From: Ruegeria denitrificans
GTDB taxonomy: Bacteria > Pseudomonadota > Alphaproteobacteria > Rhodobacterales > Rhodobacteraceae
Assembly: GCF_001458295.1 (NCBI RefSeq)
Contig: NZ_CYUD01000001.1
Span: 1-64,000, forward strand
Direction of reading: 5' to 3'
Length of the DNA: 64,000 nt
Part shown: piece after piece, positions 18,184 to 27,177 of the stretch
How positions within the stretch are numbered: the first letter of the stretch is position 1
Layout of the letters: each line of letters opens with the position of its first letter
Position numbers and translations under genes: made by a program
Notes under the pieces: generated by a model
What the model was told of the DNA's origin: nothing
The model's database searches: none
What the model saw: the letters and a program-made list of their open reading frames with translations, nothing else

Positions 18184-18238
18184 AGTTGATTTATCATCTC
18201 ATTTTCAACTAAGTTGATTTGCGCTCGAAAAGTCAACT
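18184..18238. promoter_or_regulatory. Four-half-site operator between the LLM operon and its regulator
   Basis: AGTTGA occurs at 18184-18189 and 18212-18217, and its reverse complement TCAACT at 18205-18210 and 18233-18238. The two orientations therefore alternate, and each motif recurs exactly 28 bases later. The central pair forms TCAACTAAGTTGA. The array fills the 102-base gap between the divergent genes and is the likely binding region of the XRE-cupin protein. The assignment of the binding protein is inference. Confidence 0.65.
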
Positions 18239-18259
18239 AAAATCATTTATTCTGAAGTC

Positions 18260-18877
18260 ATGAAAAATGACGTGTCCCAGACCCACGCCCAAAGGCTCGG
18301 AAGTGAAATTCGCGAAGTGCGCAAAGCGCGTGGGCTGACCCTACAATACCTGTCCGAGGCGGTGTCATGTTCCAAAGCCTATCTCAGCCGGATTGAGCTT
18401 GGGACCGCTAAGGTGTCGGACGACCTGCTTGGCGAAATCAGCGATGCGCTTGCGGTTGACCCGGGCTGGTTCTTTCCCAAGCAGGCAGGCGAAGGCCCGC
18501 TGGAACGCAAGCACGTCGTGCGACGTGAAAATCGCAGGGCGTTGTCGGCGATGTATACGCGGTCAACGGATGAATTGGGCTTTGAGGACGAATTACTGTC
18601 CAGCACGTTGTCCGGCCAGTGTTATTTGATCCTGTCACGATTCCGTCCCGGCGCAGGACAACCGCCCGAGCCACTGGAAGGGTATTCCTTTGAAGGTGAG
18701 CAACACGCCATCGTCCTTAGCGGCGAAGTTGAGCTACGTCTCGGGAGCGAGGTCATTTCATTGCGTGAAGGAGACAGCTTTTCCTATCCATCCATGATCG
18801 CCCACCGCTTTCGCAACAAGACCGTAAAAGAGGCAACAATGGTCTGGGCGATGTCGCCGATACGTATTACGTGGTAA
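18260..18877 (+). CDS. XRE-family regulator with C-terminal cupin domain
   Basis: A 205-aa protein. The helix-turn-helix is at about residues 12-68 (RGLTLQYLSEAVSCSKAYLSRIE). The cupin is at about 125-205 with FEGEQHAIVLSGEVEL and GDSFSYPSMIAHRF. It is divergent from the LLM operon across a symmetrical operator array, so it most likely represses or activates that operon in response to a ligand bound by the cupin. It is related in plan, but not closely in sequence, to the regulator at 5723-6325. Confidence 0.88.
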   Translation: MKNDVSQTHAQRLGSEIREVRKARGLTLQYLSEAVSCSKAYLSRIELGTAKVSDDLLGEISDALAVDPGWFFPKQAGEGPLERKHVVRRENRRALSAMYTRSTDELGFEDELLSSTLSGQCYLILSRFRPGAGQPPEPLEGYSFEGEQHAIVLSGEVELRLGSEVISLREGDSFSYPSMIAHRFRNKTVKEATMVWAMSPIRITW

Positions 18878-19044
18878 CTGTTGGTCTGCTATTGCAAGTG
18901 CACGAAGTACTTTTCTGTGTGGTGCGCTGAAACGACTCGTTATTTGCGCTTCAGCGGGGATCTCATGCATTTTCCCGTCTTCAAGAGCGTCCCCGTCGTC
19001 CAGTAGTATTTGGGGAGTGAGGCGCCCGTACGGAAAACCAGGGA

Positions 19045-19170
19045 CACGATGGTTCATGGATTGTAGATGCACCTTCTGAGAGCGATGTGGACCAACTGGT
19101 GCAAGACAACCCATTTGAGCCGGTTGGCCTAAGGAAGTCGTTTTCGATCATCAAAATGCAACAGGTTTAG
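19045..19170 (+). pseudogene. C-terminal remnant of a YCII-related protein
   Basis: Between the regulator and the antiporter gene, the plus frame reads GSWIVDAPSESDVDQLVQ, then DNPFEPVGLRKSFSI and a stop at 19168. This matches the C-terminal half of YciI-like ferredoxin-fold proteins (a GSxxIVDA, DPF, GL pattern). Upstream the frame is closed by TGA, and the expected N-terminal half is not visible in frame. The surrounding 385-base gap has no other gene. Confidence 0.5.
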
Positions 19171-19262
19171 GCGGACGGCTTGAAGCTGACCCATTTAGAC
19201 AGAAGTATAGGCATGCATGAAAATGCGCCATTGCTGACGGGATTTTTTCAAGTGATGTCGTC

Positions 19263-21797
19263 TCAAGAACCGGACCCTTTTTCAGAGGTGTCGGCAGGCT
19301 CATCCAGGTCCAACACCGCTGGGTCAATCATGCGGTTTTTTGCGCTCACTTTGACGGAGTTTCGCATGGCTTCACTTCGCCGGAGCAACCGCCGGAAACG
19401 CGTTTCGTCGAGTTCAAGCAATGTCGAAGGTGCCAACGCCCGAACATTTACGCGACGGGGCCGCTTTAATAGCATGGCCAATTGCCCAAACATTTCACCA
19501 CGACCTAACCGCGTAGTATGTCTGCCGAGTTCCACCTCGACTGCCCCGGAAGCAATGAAGAATACGCTCCGGGCGAGTTCGTCTTGGGCAATGATGGTGT
19601 CACCCGCGTTGGCATAACGGGTGCGCAGCGCTCTGCTGAGTTTCCTGAGCGAAGCTTTGTCGAGATCAGAGAACAGCGGGAACTGCCGGACCAGATCTCG
19701 TCCTTTAAGGGCTATGTCCAGTACCGGACGCCCTTCAGTTAAAGCACGTCGGGCCGCCACTTCCTGCATCAAAACCGAATAGAGTTCTTCGCCCACCAGG
19801 CCGTCTTCGCGCATGACGGCGTATTCACGCTCTTCCAGTCGCAGCGCCGTCCGTCGGATGAACCGTCGCTCAAACTTTTCGGCGTAACCGGGATACTGTA
19901 GCCGCAAACCATCAAGCGCTGCCTCAACCGCCTCGGATCGACGCGCCAACAGATCATCAAGCAATTCGGCAACTCGGCGGCCGTGAATCCGGCGTATGCG
20001 GCCACGGACGAATCCGTCAAGATCTCGAAGGATCAGGCGTTGCATGAGCAATCTTTCAAATCGATCCGTTGTAATACGCGTGAGTGGGAGCGAGATTCGA
20101 AGACGATTGTGCAAAAACACGGCGACCCGAAATGACTTGCCGTAAACGACGGACCGATTTGCCGCGCGCTGATAGCCGATCCGACCTCCGGTTCGCGCAC
20201 CTTCAATGAGCCGATCAGCATCCGACAGAATTTTCTCACTCAGAACCGATGACATGGTGCGCTCTCGCATTCGGGCCAACACGGAATCCCGCTCTGCACC
20301 GGCCAGCGCAATAAGGCCCAACGTGATCCGGTCACGATCAAGGATCTGCGCGCTGTCTTCGGCGGCCTTCACAGCCTCGTCGAGGCGTTCGCTAAACTGT
20401 TTGGCTTCGTTTCTGACGATATCGTGGGTCAAATCGTAGTTTTCTGCGGTGCGGGACATGTCCTCGCGAACCGATTGCAAGGCGACTGCGATCACTTGGC
20501 GTGATAGTGCCGTATCAAGCGGAGAGAGCTTGTCGAGCCCCAGTTTTGTGATCACCGAGCGCAGGGTTGTTCCCTGAACAATCAGTGTAAACAGCGTAAG
20601 GCCTGTGGCCAGGATGCCGACCAGACGCTTGGTCTCGAGCGGGATATGCGTGCTTTCCGTGACGGCCAGCGCCAGCGCCAGGGTCACTGCACCCCGCAGC
20701 CCACCCCACAGCATCGCGGTGCGATACGGGCGTTCAACAGCTGGAGACAGACCAATTGTCGTGAGCAATGGCAACAACCCGAACAGAACCGCTGCCCGCG
20801 CGAGTGTTGCGGCAAGAACCACCACAGCCAACAGGCCAAAGTCAGACGGCTGCGCGCCTTCTAACATTCTCGGTATAAGCAACGCTGCGAGAATAAAGAT
20901 CAGCGCTCCTGCCCAATGAGCCAGAAGATCCCATACTTCTTGCAGGTTTGTCCAAGCGACCGGGGACAATCGACCGGGGCCCGTAAGGTTGAGAGTAAGG
21001 CCAGTCGCCACAACGGCGATGACACCAGAAGCGCCGACGCTTTGTTCTGCAACGATATAAGCAAGATAGGGTAGCGCAACTGAAATAGAAATCTGCGCCA
21101 TTTCCCAGCGGCCTACAAAAGCCATCAGCCAAACGGCCACGCGCGCTGTAAGCCAACCGGTGAGTGCTCCGCCTACGATCAACAGCGGAAATTGCCCCAC
21201 GGCTTCACTTAGTAAGGGATCGGGTCTTCCGAGCATGACAAAGCTCATGAATAGCCCGAAAAGAGCAATCGCAGCAGCATCGTTAAGAAGGCTTTCGCCC
21301 TCAATAATTCGTGACAGCCTGCGCGGTGCAGAAATCGATCGAAATATGCTGACAACCGCCGAAGGATCAGTTGTCGACACAATTGCCCCGATCAAGAGAC
21401 ACGCGGCCAGCGGTAACGGGCTTACCCAACTGAGTGCATAGCCAATGGAAAGTGTTGCCACAATCACTGCGACAATGGCCATCATCAGGATGGGCATCCA
21501 GTCGTCCAGCATCCTGCGAAGGTTCATGCCGAGTGTCGCCTGAAAGAGCAGCGTAGGCAGGAAAACGTAGAGGAATACGTCAGATCGTATTGGCAGATCA
21601 ATGATCGCCTGCGCTCCCGGATTCAGCGCATCCGTCAGGTCAGTGTCGAGAAAGAAAACTGCTCCAAGCCCAATCGCCATCCCCAGGACGGCGAGAATAA
21701 CGCTGAAGGGCAAGCGCAACCGCGCAGCCAGTGGCTCCGCCACGCCGATAACAACAAAAAGAGAAGTGATGATGGTCGTAATGACGACAATATCCAT
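19263..21797 (-). CDS. CPA1-type Na+/H+ antiporter with C-terminal cyclic-nucleotide-binding domain
   Basis: An 844-aa protein. Residues 1-415 hold about a dozen membrane helices with the CPA1 core (LLIGAIVSTTDPSAVVS, EGESLLNDAAAIALF, WGGLRGAVTLALAL). A long cytoplasmic region follows, rich in Arg and Glu and probably helical. Residues about 700-820 form a cNMP-binding fold (FSDLDKASLRKLSRAL...GEMFGQLAML). The architecture recalls NhaP/SOS1-like antiporters gated by cytoplasmic domains. It would expel Na+ or other monovalent cations in exchange for protons. Ligand gating is plausible but inferred; two nucleotide cyclase genes lie elsewhere in the window. It is a single gene. Confidence 0.9.
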   Translation of the reverse strand: MDIVVITTIITSLFVVIGVAEPLAARLRLPFSVILAVLGMAIGLGAVFFLDTDLTDALNPGAQAIIDLPIRSDVFLYVFLPTLLFQATLGMNLRRMLDDWMPILMMAIVAVIVATLSIGYALSWVSPLPLAACLLIGAIVSTTDPSAVVSIFRSISAPRRLSRIIEGESLLNDAAAIALFGLFMSFVMLGRPDPLLSEAVGQFPLLIVGGALTGWLTARVAVWLMAFVGRWEMAQISISVALPYLAYIVAEQSVGASGVIAVVATGLTLNLTGPGRLSPVAWTNLQEVWDLLAHWAGALIFILAALLIPRMLEGAQPSDFGLLAVVVLAATLARAAVLFGLLPLLTTIGLSPAVERPYRTAMLWGGLRGAVTLALALAVTESTHIPLETKRLVGILATGLTLFTLIVQGTTLRSVITKLGLDKLSPLDTALSRQVIAVALQSVREDMSRTAENYDLTHDIVRNEAKQFSERLDEAVKAAEDSAQILDRDRITLGLIALAGAERDSVLARMRERTMSSVLSEKILSDADRLIEGARTGGRIGYQRAANRSVVYGKSFRVAVFLHNRLRISLPLTRITTDRFERLLMQRLILRDLDGFVRGRIRRIHGRRVAELLDDLLARRSEAVEAALDGLRLQYPGYAEKFERRFIRRTALRLEEREYAVMREDGLVGEELYSVLMQEVAARRALTEGRPVLDIALKGRDLVRQFPLFSDLDKASLRKLSRALRTRYANAGDTIIAQDELARSVFFIASGAVEVELGRHTTRLGRGEMFGQLAMLLKRPRRVNVRALAPSTLLELDETRFRRLLRRSEAMRNSVKVSAKNRMIDPAVLDLDEPADTSEKGSGS

Positions 21798-22054
21798 CAG
21801 TACGTCTTACTTGAGAACACGTGGTAATGGAATCCACTCCTCAAGCCAGGTCGACCAAAAGGGATCATTGTGTGAACTTGCACTCTTCCAGACTGTGCAA
21901 CGGCAGCGAATGGCGGTAATGCAGGCTGCAACCGCAGCATCGCGCCCTGCTGATGGATGTCTGGATTGGGCCGGCCCCAATGCTTGGCTTTGCCGAGCGT
22001 CGCTGGAGCCAGAATGCGCTATTCCTTCAGAATGCGTTCATCTATCATTCGGAA

Positions 22055-23079
22055 ATGCGCAGTTCCAAACTCATCCACACAGTGAGTGCCCATGCCGCAG
22101 GCGAAATTGGAGAGGTCATCGTCGCGGGAGTCGCGCCGCCGAAAGGAGCAACCCTCTGGGAGCAGTGCGCTTGGATTGCAGAGAATGACAGCTTGCGTCG
22201 GTTTATGCTGAACGAACCACGAGGGGGCGTGTTCAAACACGTTAACTTACTTGTTCCGCCGAAAGACCCGTCAGCCGATGCGGCGTTTATCATCATGGAG
22301 CCAGAAGACACGCACCGATGTCTGGGTCCAATGCGATGTGCGTGGCGACGGTTTTGCTGGAAACGGGCATTTTACCGATGCAAAGCCCCGAAACGCGGCT
22401 GGTGCTGGAGGCGCCCGGTGGTCTTGTTCAAATTCGCGCGGAATGCTTGGACGGGAAAGTTGCACGGGTCGCAATTGCCAATCTCCCAAGTTTCGTTGAT
22501 CGTTTGGGCGTGCGGCTGTCAGTGCCCGGTCTGGGAGACATTTCGGTCGATACGGCCTTTGGTGGTGATAGCTTTGTGCTGGTGGATGCCGACGCTTTGG
22601 GAATCTCGCCTGTACCCGAGAATGCCCGCCGGTTGGCGCAACTTGGCATTCAAATTACTGATGCCGTGAACGAACAGTTGGGCTTTCATCACCCCAACTT
22701 ACCGGATTGGAAGCATATCTCGTTTTGTGAGTTTACCTGGCCGGTCCAGCAGGGGCCGGTTGCTGAAAACACGGTCGTGATCAAACCAGCAAAGCTGGAC
22801 CGGTCCCCCTGCGGCACCGGAACCTGTGCGCGCATAGCAGTGCTTCACGCCCGTGGAGAGTTGGGGCTTTGCGAGACCCTTATTTCTCGCTCTTTGATCG
22901 GATCAGAGTTTGAAGGAAAGATTCTGCAGGAAGTCATGGTCGGTGAGCGCCGCGCAATTTTGCCGGAGATTTCTGGACAGGCGTGGATCACGGGAACCCA
23001 TCAGTGGATGCTTGACCCTTCGGACCCGTGGCCAGAAGGCTATCGGTTGAGCGATACCTGGCCCGGGGCCGCCAACTGA
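22055..23079 (+). pseudogene. Proline racemase / hydroxyproline epimerase family gene with a frameshift
   Basis: The first frame (from ATG 22055, [19 protein letters not shown]) runs to IIMEPEDT and then loses homology near 22315. The family sequence resumes in the next frame with [17 protein letters not shown] and continues to the stop at 23079. A single missing C in a CACCGATG context would restore a protein of about 341 aa. The first catalytic Cys of proline racemase is Ser here (MSGSN), while the second is retained (SPCGTGT). Ser/Cys members are reported as hydroxyproline 2-epimerases or dehydratases. It could be a real pseudogene or a sequencing error. Confidence 0.75.
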
Positions 23080-23126
23080 GTTCTGCCACGCGGTCCGCTC
23101 CCCAAGCCAAGTAGTAGCTGGGCAAT

Positions 23127-23543
23127 TTAAGCCTGAGCTGGCCGGTGTGTTACACCGATCTGCGTGATCAAAAGCGCGGCACCGATCAGGGAAAAGCCCT
23201 TGAGAATATGTGCCTGCTGAAGCGCCCAAATGACTGGGTCAATCTGTGTCGCCAACTCGTAGCCATGAACCACCAACGTCACCGGCAGAAGAAACGCGAT
23301 CAGCAGCCATCCACCCAATCGAGGACGCCAATTGAAGAGGATCATCGCGGCACCCACAAGCTCAACAACCCCGGAAAACAAGGTCAAGGCGACCGGGAAT
23401 GGCACGGCATTGGGCATCAAAGAGACGTAGTAGGGAATGCTGGTGAAGTGAGTCACGCCGGACAAGAAGAACAGCGAGGTGAACAGGAACCGCGCGGCAA
23501 GCGTGAGTACCGGGTGGTTCGGGAGACGTGTTTCTGCAAGCAT
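23127..23543 (-). CDS. DoxX-family membrane protein
   Basis: A 138-aa protein with four hydrophobic helices and the family-typical opening RFLFTSLFFLSGVTHF plus a central FNWRPRLGGWLL. DoxX proteins are small inner-membrane proteins linked to redox or sulfur metabolism, with no firm activity here. It begins 12 bases after the end of a truncated alpha/beta hydrolase gene, with which it probably formed an operon. Confidence 0.85.
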   Translation of the reverse strand: MLAETRLPNHPVLTLAARFLFTSLFFLSGVTHFTSIPYYVSLMPNAVPFPVALTLFSGVVELVGAAMILFNWRPRLGGWLLIAFLLPVTLVVHGYELATQIDPVIWALQQAHILKGFSLIGAALLITQIGVTHRPAQA

Positions 23544-23555
23544 GGGGTTATGTGA

Positions 23556-23877
23556 CTAATTGGAAGAGGCTGCTTCGACGGCGCTCAGGATCACCTCGGC
23601 GACGGCTTCAGGTTGGGACAACATCGCGACATGGCTGGACGCCAACGTGGTAATCTCGGCACCCATCTTCTGTGCGAAGTAGCTTTGCACTTTGGGAGAG
23701 ATAATCTGGTCGTCTTCCGCAATCACATAGCTTGAGGGCTTCATGGACCACGCAGCCACGGTCGGTGCATCGTAGTTGGTGTTGTATTTCAGCGGCCCTT
23801 GGGTAACGGCCATCAAGGCGGCTTCTTCGGCGGGTAGGTCGGGCGCAAAGTAGGTCGAAATCCCGTCGGCGGTTACC
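23556..23877 (-). pseudogene. Alpha/beta hydrolase, C-terminal fragment
   Basis: The frame encodes about 105 aa of the C-terminal part of an alpha/beta hydrolase. It retains the acid Asp region (VIAEDDQIISP) and the catalytic His (SSHVAMLSQPEAV). The upstream part, including the nucleophile elbow, is gone: at about 23868-23878 the sequence changes to a phage terminase fragment on the other strand. The residual frame reads back through STYFAPDLPAEEAA before homology ends. Confidence 0.7.
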
Positions 23878-24236
23878 CGGATCTGGTGCGCGCGGCCCGC
23901 GCGCTACGTCAGAAATTCAAGCCTAGGCTGATCGTTGTCGAGAAAGCCGGCGTCGGCTTTGCGCTCGGGACCGATCTGCTGCGGGACGGTTTGCGAGACG
24001 TTCAGGGACTGGACGTCAAGGGCGACAAAGTAGAGCGCATGTCAGTTCAATGCGCAAAGATTGAGGCTGGATTCGTCCGCCTTCCGAAATCGTTGCCTTG
24101 GCTTGAAACTTATCTAAAGGAGATGGGTGAGTTCCCACAAGGCCGCTACGATGATCAGGTCGACAGTACGTCTCAAATACTCAGGACGCTGGACATGCGG
24201 CCGTGGCAGATAAGAGGTTTGTCGCGGTACAAGTAA
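23868..24236 (+). pseudogene. Phage terminase large subunit, C-terminal nuclease fragment
   Basis: The plus frame YPDLVRAARALRQKFKP...LIVVEKAGVGFALGTDLL...KVERMSVQCAKIEAGFV...YDDQVDSTSQ ends with QIRGLSRYK. It has the pattern of the RNase-H-like nuclease end of phage large terminases, with the late Asp of DDQVDS. Only about 120 residues remain. The N-terminal ATPase part is missing, cut at the junction with the hydrolase fragment. It indicates a former prophage. The ParB-methyltransferase and DUF5681 genes at the right edge of the window often precede such terminases. Confidence 0.7.
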
Positions 24237-24452
24237 ACCGAAATGAGGTAGTCGCGCGATTGATCGCGCCGTAACGTAGTGGTGCCCTGGAGCTAACAGA
24301 TATCAAGGGCGATCTCGCAGCATTGTGTCGAGGAACAGCTGCTGGACGCACGAGCCGAACCGCAATCACAGAGTTCAAGGCAGTGGGGACTTCTCTTTAG
24401 GATCTGGCAACCGCATCTTTGATATACGGTAAGCGATACTTATCGAAACAAA

Positions 24453-25055
24453 CTAAACCCCAGCCGGGTTCTCCACATCCCTTCCCAAGGCAGCGAGGTC
24501 TGAGTATCGGTCACCGATCCGGTGGTGCGGGCGACCACGGGTCGATGCCCCCAGTGCCACAACAAGTTCATCCACATCCGGCGCGTCGTAGATCGAGAAC
24601 TGCACCGTCAGGTAATGCGACCGCCGCCCGGTATCATGTTTGTCCATCAGCGGGATCTGAATTTGGGTGTTTGCGGGCCCTCGAGTGTTTGTGAAACCGA
24701 GGTAGCTTTTTGCACCCACTGCCTCACGATAAAAATTTCCGTATTGCAGGGTGTGAATAAGCGCGGAGGCATGTTCAATCTCACAACTTGTCCCGGCGAT
24801 ACAGGCTTTTCCGTAGGCTTCTATCGCATCGCCCGACCCCGCCAGAGCTATCAGCCTGTTGGTGAGCATCTCTCCCAGAACCGGCGCCATGCGCTGAATC
24901 TCTGCCGAAAGATCATCGACAAAACCACGTCCTGCCCAAGGGTTTCTGACCACCGCTGCCACGCCGATCATGCGCAACACGGGTTCCGAAGGTCGGCCTC
25001 CTTCTGTGTGAATATCCTCATCAAAGGTGACTACCTTGCGCAATTCGGGGATCAT
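24453..25055 (-). CDS. Amino acid synthesis family protein (DUF1185-like)
   Basis: A 200-aa protein starting MIPELRKVVTFDEDIHTEGG with AGRGFVDDLSAEIQR, VGEMLTNRLIALAG-type and EIEHASALIHTL motifs. I recall these from the PF06684 (amino acid synthesis / DUF1185) family, whose biochemical role is not settled. GGAG precedes the ATG at 25055. It is the last gene of the minus-strand operon headed by RidA and lies 13 bases after the CoA-transferase fusion gene, which suggests a role in the same pathway. Confidence 0.7.
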   Translation of the reverse strand: MIPELRKVVTFDEDIHTEGGRPSEPVLRMIGVAAVVRNPWAGRGFVDDLSAEIQRMAPVLGEMLTNRLIALAGSGDAIEAYGKACIAGTSCEIEHASALIHTLQYGNFYREAVGAKSYLGFTNTRGPANTQIQIPLMDKHDTGRRSHYLTVQFSIYDAPDVDELVVALGASTRGRPHHRIGDRYSDLAALGRDVENPAGV

Positions 25056-25068
25056 TTTAGTTCTCCTG

Positions 25069-27177
25069 TCAAACGTGATAACTGTGGTGCCCGGACGGTG
25101 TGTGTACGACGCCTTCGACTTCAGTTCCGTGGTAAAAACCAAATGTACCGTGGCTGTTTTCCTGTGCGTAACGGCGCAACATCGAATTTTCAGCCCCGTC
25201 GCGTACGCGTTCCAGCGGCAAGTCGCCGAGATCAAAGTACTGCATGCCGTCAGGGGCCTGCCCGTGAACGCTACCGTGGTAGATGATCCGCTGCGTACCG
25301 CTTTTGGATATTCGATAAACCGCATAAGGATGCGCCAGCTCTACAATCAAATCTCGGTTTGACAGATCGGTGATCAGCCCATCTGCAGAATTGTTATTTG
25401 CAGGAGCAACCGGCACTGTGATGTGCCCGCTTTTGTCGACGGCGAGTAGAACCTGATCTTCGTTGGCTAGTACCGCTCCGACGGTCACGCCACCTGCCGT
25501 AGCGGCCTCTGTCAGCGCACTGTTGAGCCCTAAATCGAAATAGGCACCGCGAAAGTAGCCCAGCGGATGTCCCTCGCGCGTCTCGAAATCCTCCACGCGG
25601 CCGATCAGGATCAGATGGTCGCCTGCATCGACCAATCGGTGTCGGGCACAGCTGAACCGGACGAGCGCGCCGTCGATCGTAGGCATGTTCCGCGCGTCAG
25701 GTTGCCAGGCTGCAATATCGAATTTTTTGGCTGATTGAGACGCGAAAAGGCCCGAGATTTCTTTTTGGTCGTCCGCCAGGACGTTGACCGAGAAATGATC
25801 CGCCTGCAGGAAGGTTTCAAAGGACAAGGCCTGCTTACCGACACAAACCAGGAGTAGAGGTGGGTCGAGAGAAACGGAGGTAAATGAGTTCGCCGTGAAC
25901 CCGCGCGGGGTCCCGTCCGGCTGCCGGGTAGTGACCACTGTCACACCGGTGGCAAAGCGCCCGAAGGCGTCGCGCAGCGCCTTCCCGGCTAAGGTTTCCG
26001 TCGACTCCGGTGGGGTCAATCCTTCCAGAATGCTATTGTGCTCACCTAGCGCAGGAGGGGTCGTCAGTGCACCTCGGCGGTGCCGACCGAACCGCAACGG
26101 GTTTGCTGCCACGATCCAAGGTTCATGTCCCGCATCCGGATGCGGGACCTTCGCCAGCATGCCGCGGCTGGCTACATGAGGGTCGGCCGCGATGTCCGAG
26201 ATAGTGTTCATCGGGCCGAACGGGACCTGGCCACCCAGTGTTGCCGTCAATTGCTCCTTAGTCCGTTGTCGGGTCCAATCGCTTACGATTTTGTTGACTT
26301 CGGAAGCATGGTTGGCCCGGGCCGCCCTTGTGGAGAAGCGGTCATCTTGTCCAAGTGACGGTTGCCCCATCAGCCGTGTCAAAAGCTGCCAAAACGCATC
26401 ATCGACAATACCAAGCGCGATGTGGCCATCGGCTGCAGGGTAGAGGCCAAACGGGGAAAGGAATGGATGCCCGTTGCCTTCCGGTCCGGGCACCTCTCCT
26501 GTCACGTCATGCAAATACACCATTCTTTCGCAGAGCGAGATCATGGCATCATACATGGCCACATCCACAAACTGCCCTATGCCTGTCGCTTCGGCCTCGC
26601 GCAGGGCGGCCATGATACCGAAAGCCATCATCATGCCGGTGAATATGTCACCCACCCCAGGTCCGGTCTTGGTGGGTGTGTCAGCTTTCGGTCCGGTGAC
26701 GGACATCAGACCGCCCATGGCCTGCGCAACCACATCGTACGAAGGCCAGTGGGCATAGGGGCTTTGGCCTGTGCGCGGGTCGCCAAAGCCACGGATCGCG
26801 GCATAGACGAGCCGGGGGTTGTCGGCAGCAAGGCTTTCATAAGATAGGCCAAGGCGCTCCATCACACCCGGGCGGAAATTCTCGACGATGACATCCGCCG
26901 TTGCCGCAAGTTCTCGAAAAGTCGCGCAGCCCTCGGGCGATTTCAGATCAAGCTGCACGCTTTTCTTGCCGCGGTTCAGACTTACAAAGTAGCCGGCCCA
27001 GGCATGATCCGGATCGTCTTGACGGAACGGTCCGTTGCCGCGGCTGGTGTCGCCATGCTTGCTTTCGATCTTGATCACCTCGGCCCCGTGATCCGCCAGA
27101 TGCATTGTACAATAGGGACCTGAAAGCATCCGGCTCAAATCCAACACACGCAGGCCTTTGAGGATTTTGGTGCTCAT
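25069..27177 (-). CDS. Family III CoA-transferase fused to a flavin reductase domain
   Basis: A 702-aa fusion. Residues 1-385 are a CaiB/BaiF CoA-transferase (LRVLDLSRMLSGPYCTMHLAD), with the catalytic Asp at 177 in GPGVGDIFTG. Residues about 398-548 are a flavin reductase (FATGVTVVTTRQPDG, GFTANSFTSVSLDPP, DHFSVNVLADD). Residues about 560-702 form an additional domain of uncertain identity, perhaps Nudix-like (VGAVLANEDQVLLAV). The frame is continuous, and codon use is uniform. It starts with an ATGA overlap with the hydrolase gene. The reductase part probably feeds FMNH2 to the LLM monooxygenase encoded at 30012-31052; the transferase part would make or exchange acyl-CoAs in the same pathway. 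Confidence 0.9.
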   Translation of the reverse strand: MSTKILKGLRVLDLSRMLSGPYCTMHLADHGAEVIKIESKHGDTSRGNGPFRQDDPDHAWAGYFVSLNRGKKSVQLDLKSPEGCATFRELAATADVIVENFRPGVMERLGLSYESLAADNPRLVYAAIRGFGDPRTGQSPYAHWPSYDVVAQAMGGLMSVTGPKADTPTKTGPGVGDIFTGMMMAFGIMAALREAEATGIGQFVDVAMYDAMISLCERMVYLHDVTGEVPGPEGNGHPFLSPFGLYPAADGHIALGIVDDAFWQLLTRLMGQPSLGQDDRFSTRAARANHASEVNKIVSDWTRQRTKEQLTATLGGQVPFGPMNTISDIAADPHVASRGMLAKVPHPDAGHEPWIVAANPLRFGRHRRGALTTPPALGEHNSILEGLTPPESTETLAGKALRDAFGRFATGVTVVTTRQPDGTPRGFTANSFTSVSLDPPLLLVCVGKQALSFETFLQADHFSVNVLADDQKEISGLFASQSAKKFDIAAWQPDARNMPTIDGALVRFSCARHRLVDAGDHLILIGRVEDFETREGHPLGYFRGAYFDLGLNSALTEAATAGGVTVGAVLANEDQVLLAVDKSGHITVPVAPANNNSADGLITDLSNRDLIVELAHPYAVYRISKSGTQRIIYHGSVHGQAPDGMQYFDLGDLPLERVRDGAENSMLRRYAQENSHGTFGFYHGTEVEGVVHTPSGHHSYHV

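Noticed and set aside
16973-18217. Open frame of 414 codons antisense to the LLM monooxygenase gene
   Set aside because: The LLM protein on the other strand has strong family motifs and operon coupling. The antisense frame has none and covers the operator array.
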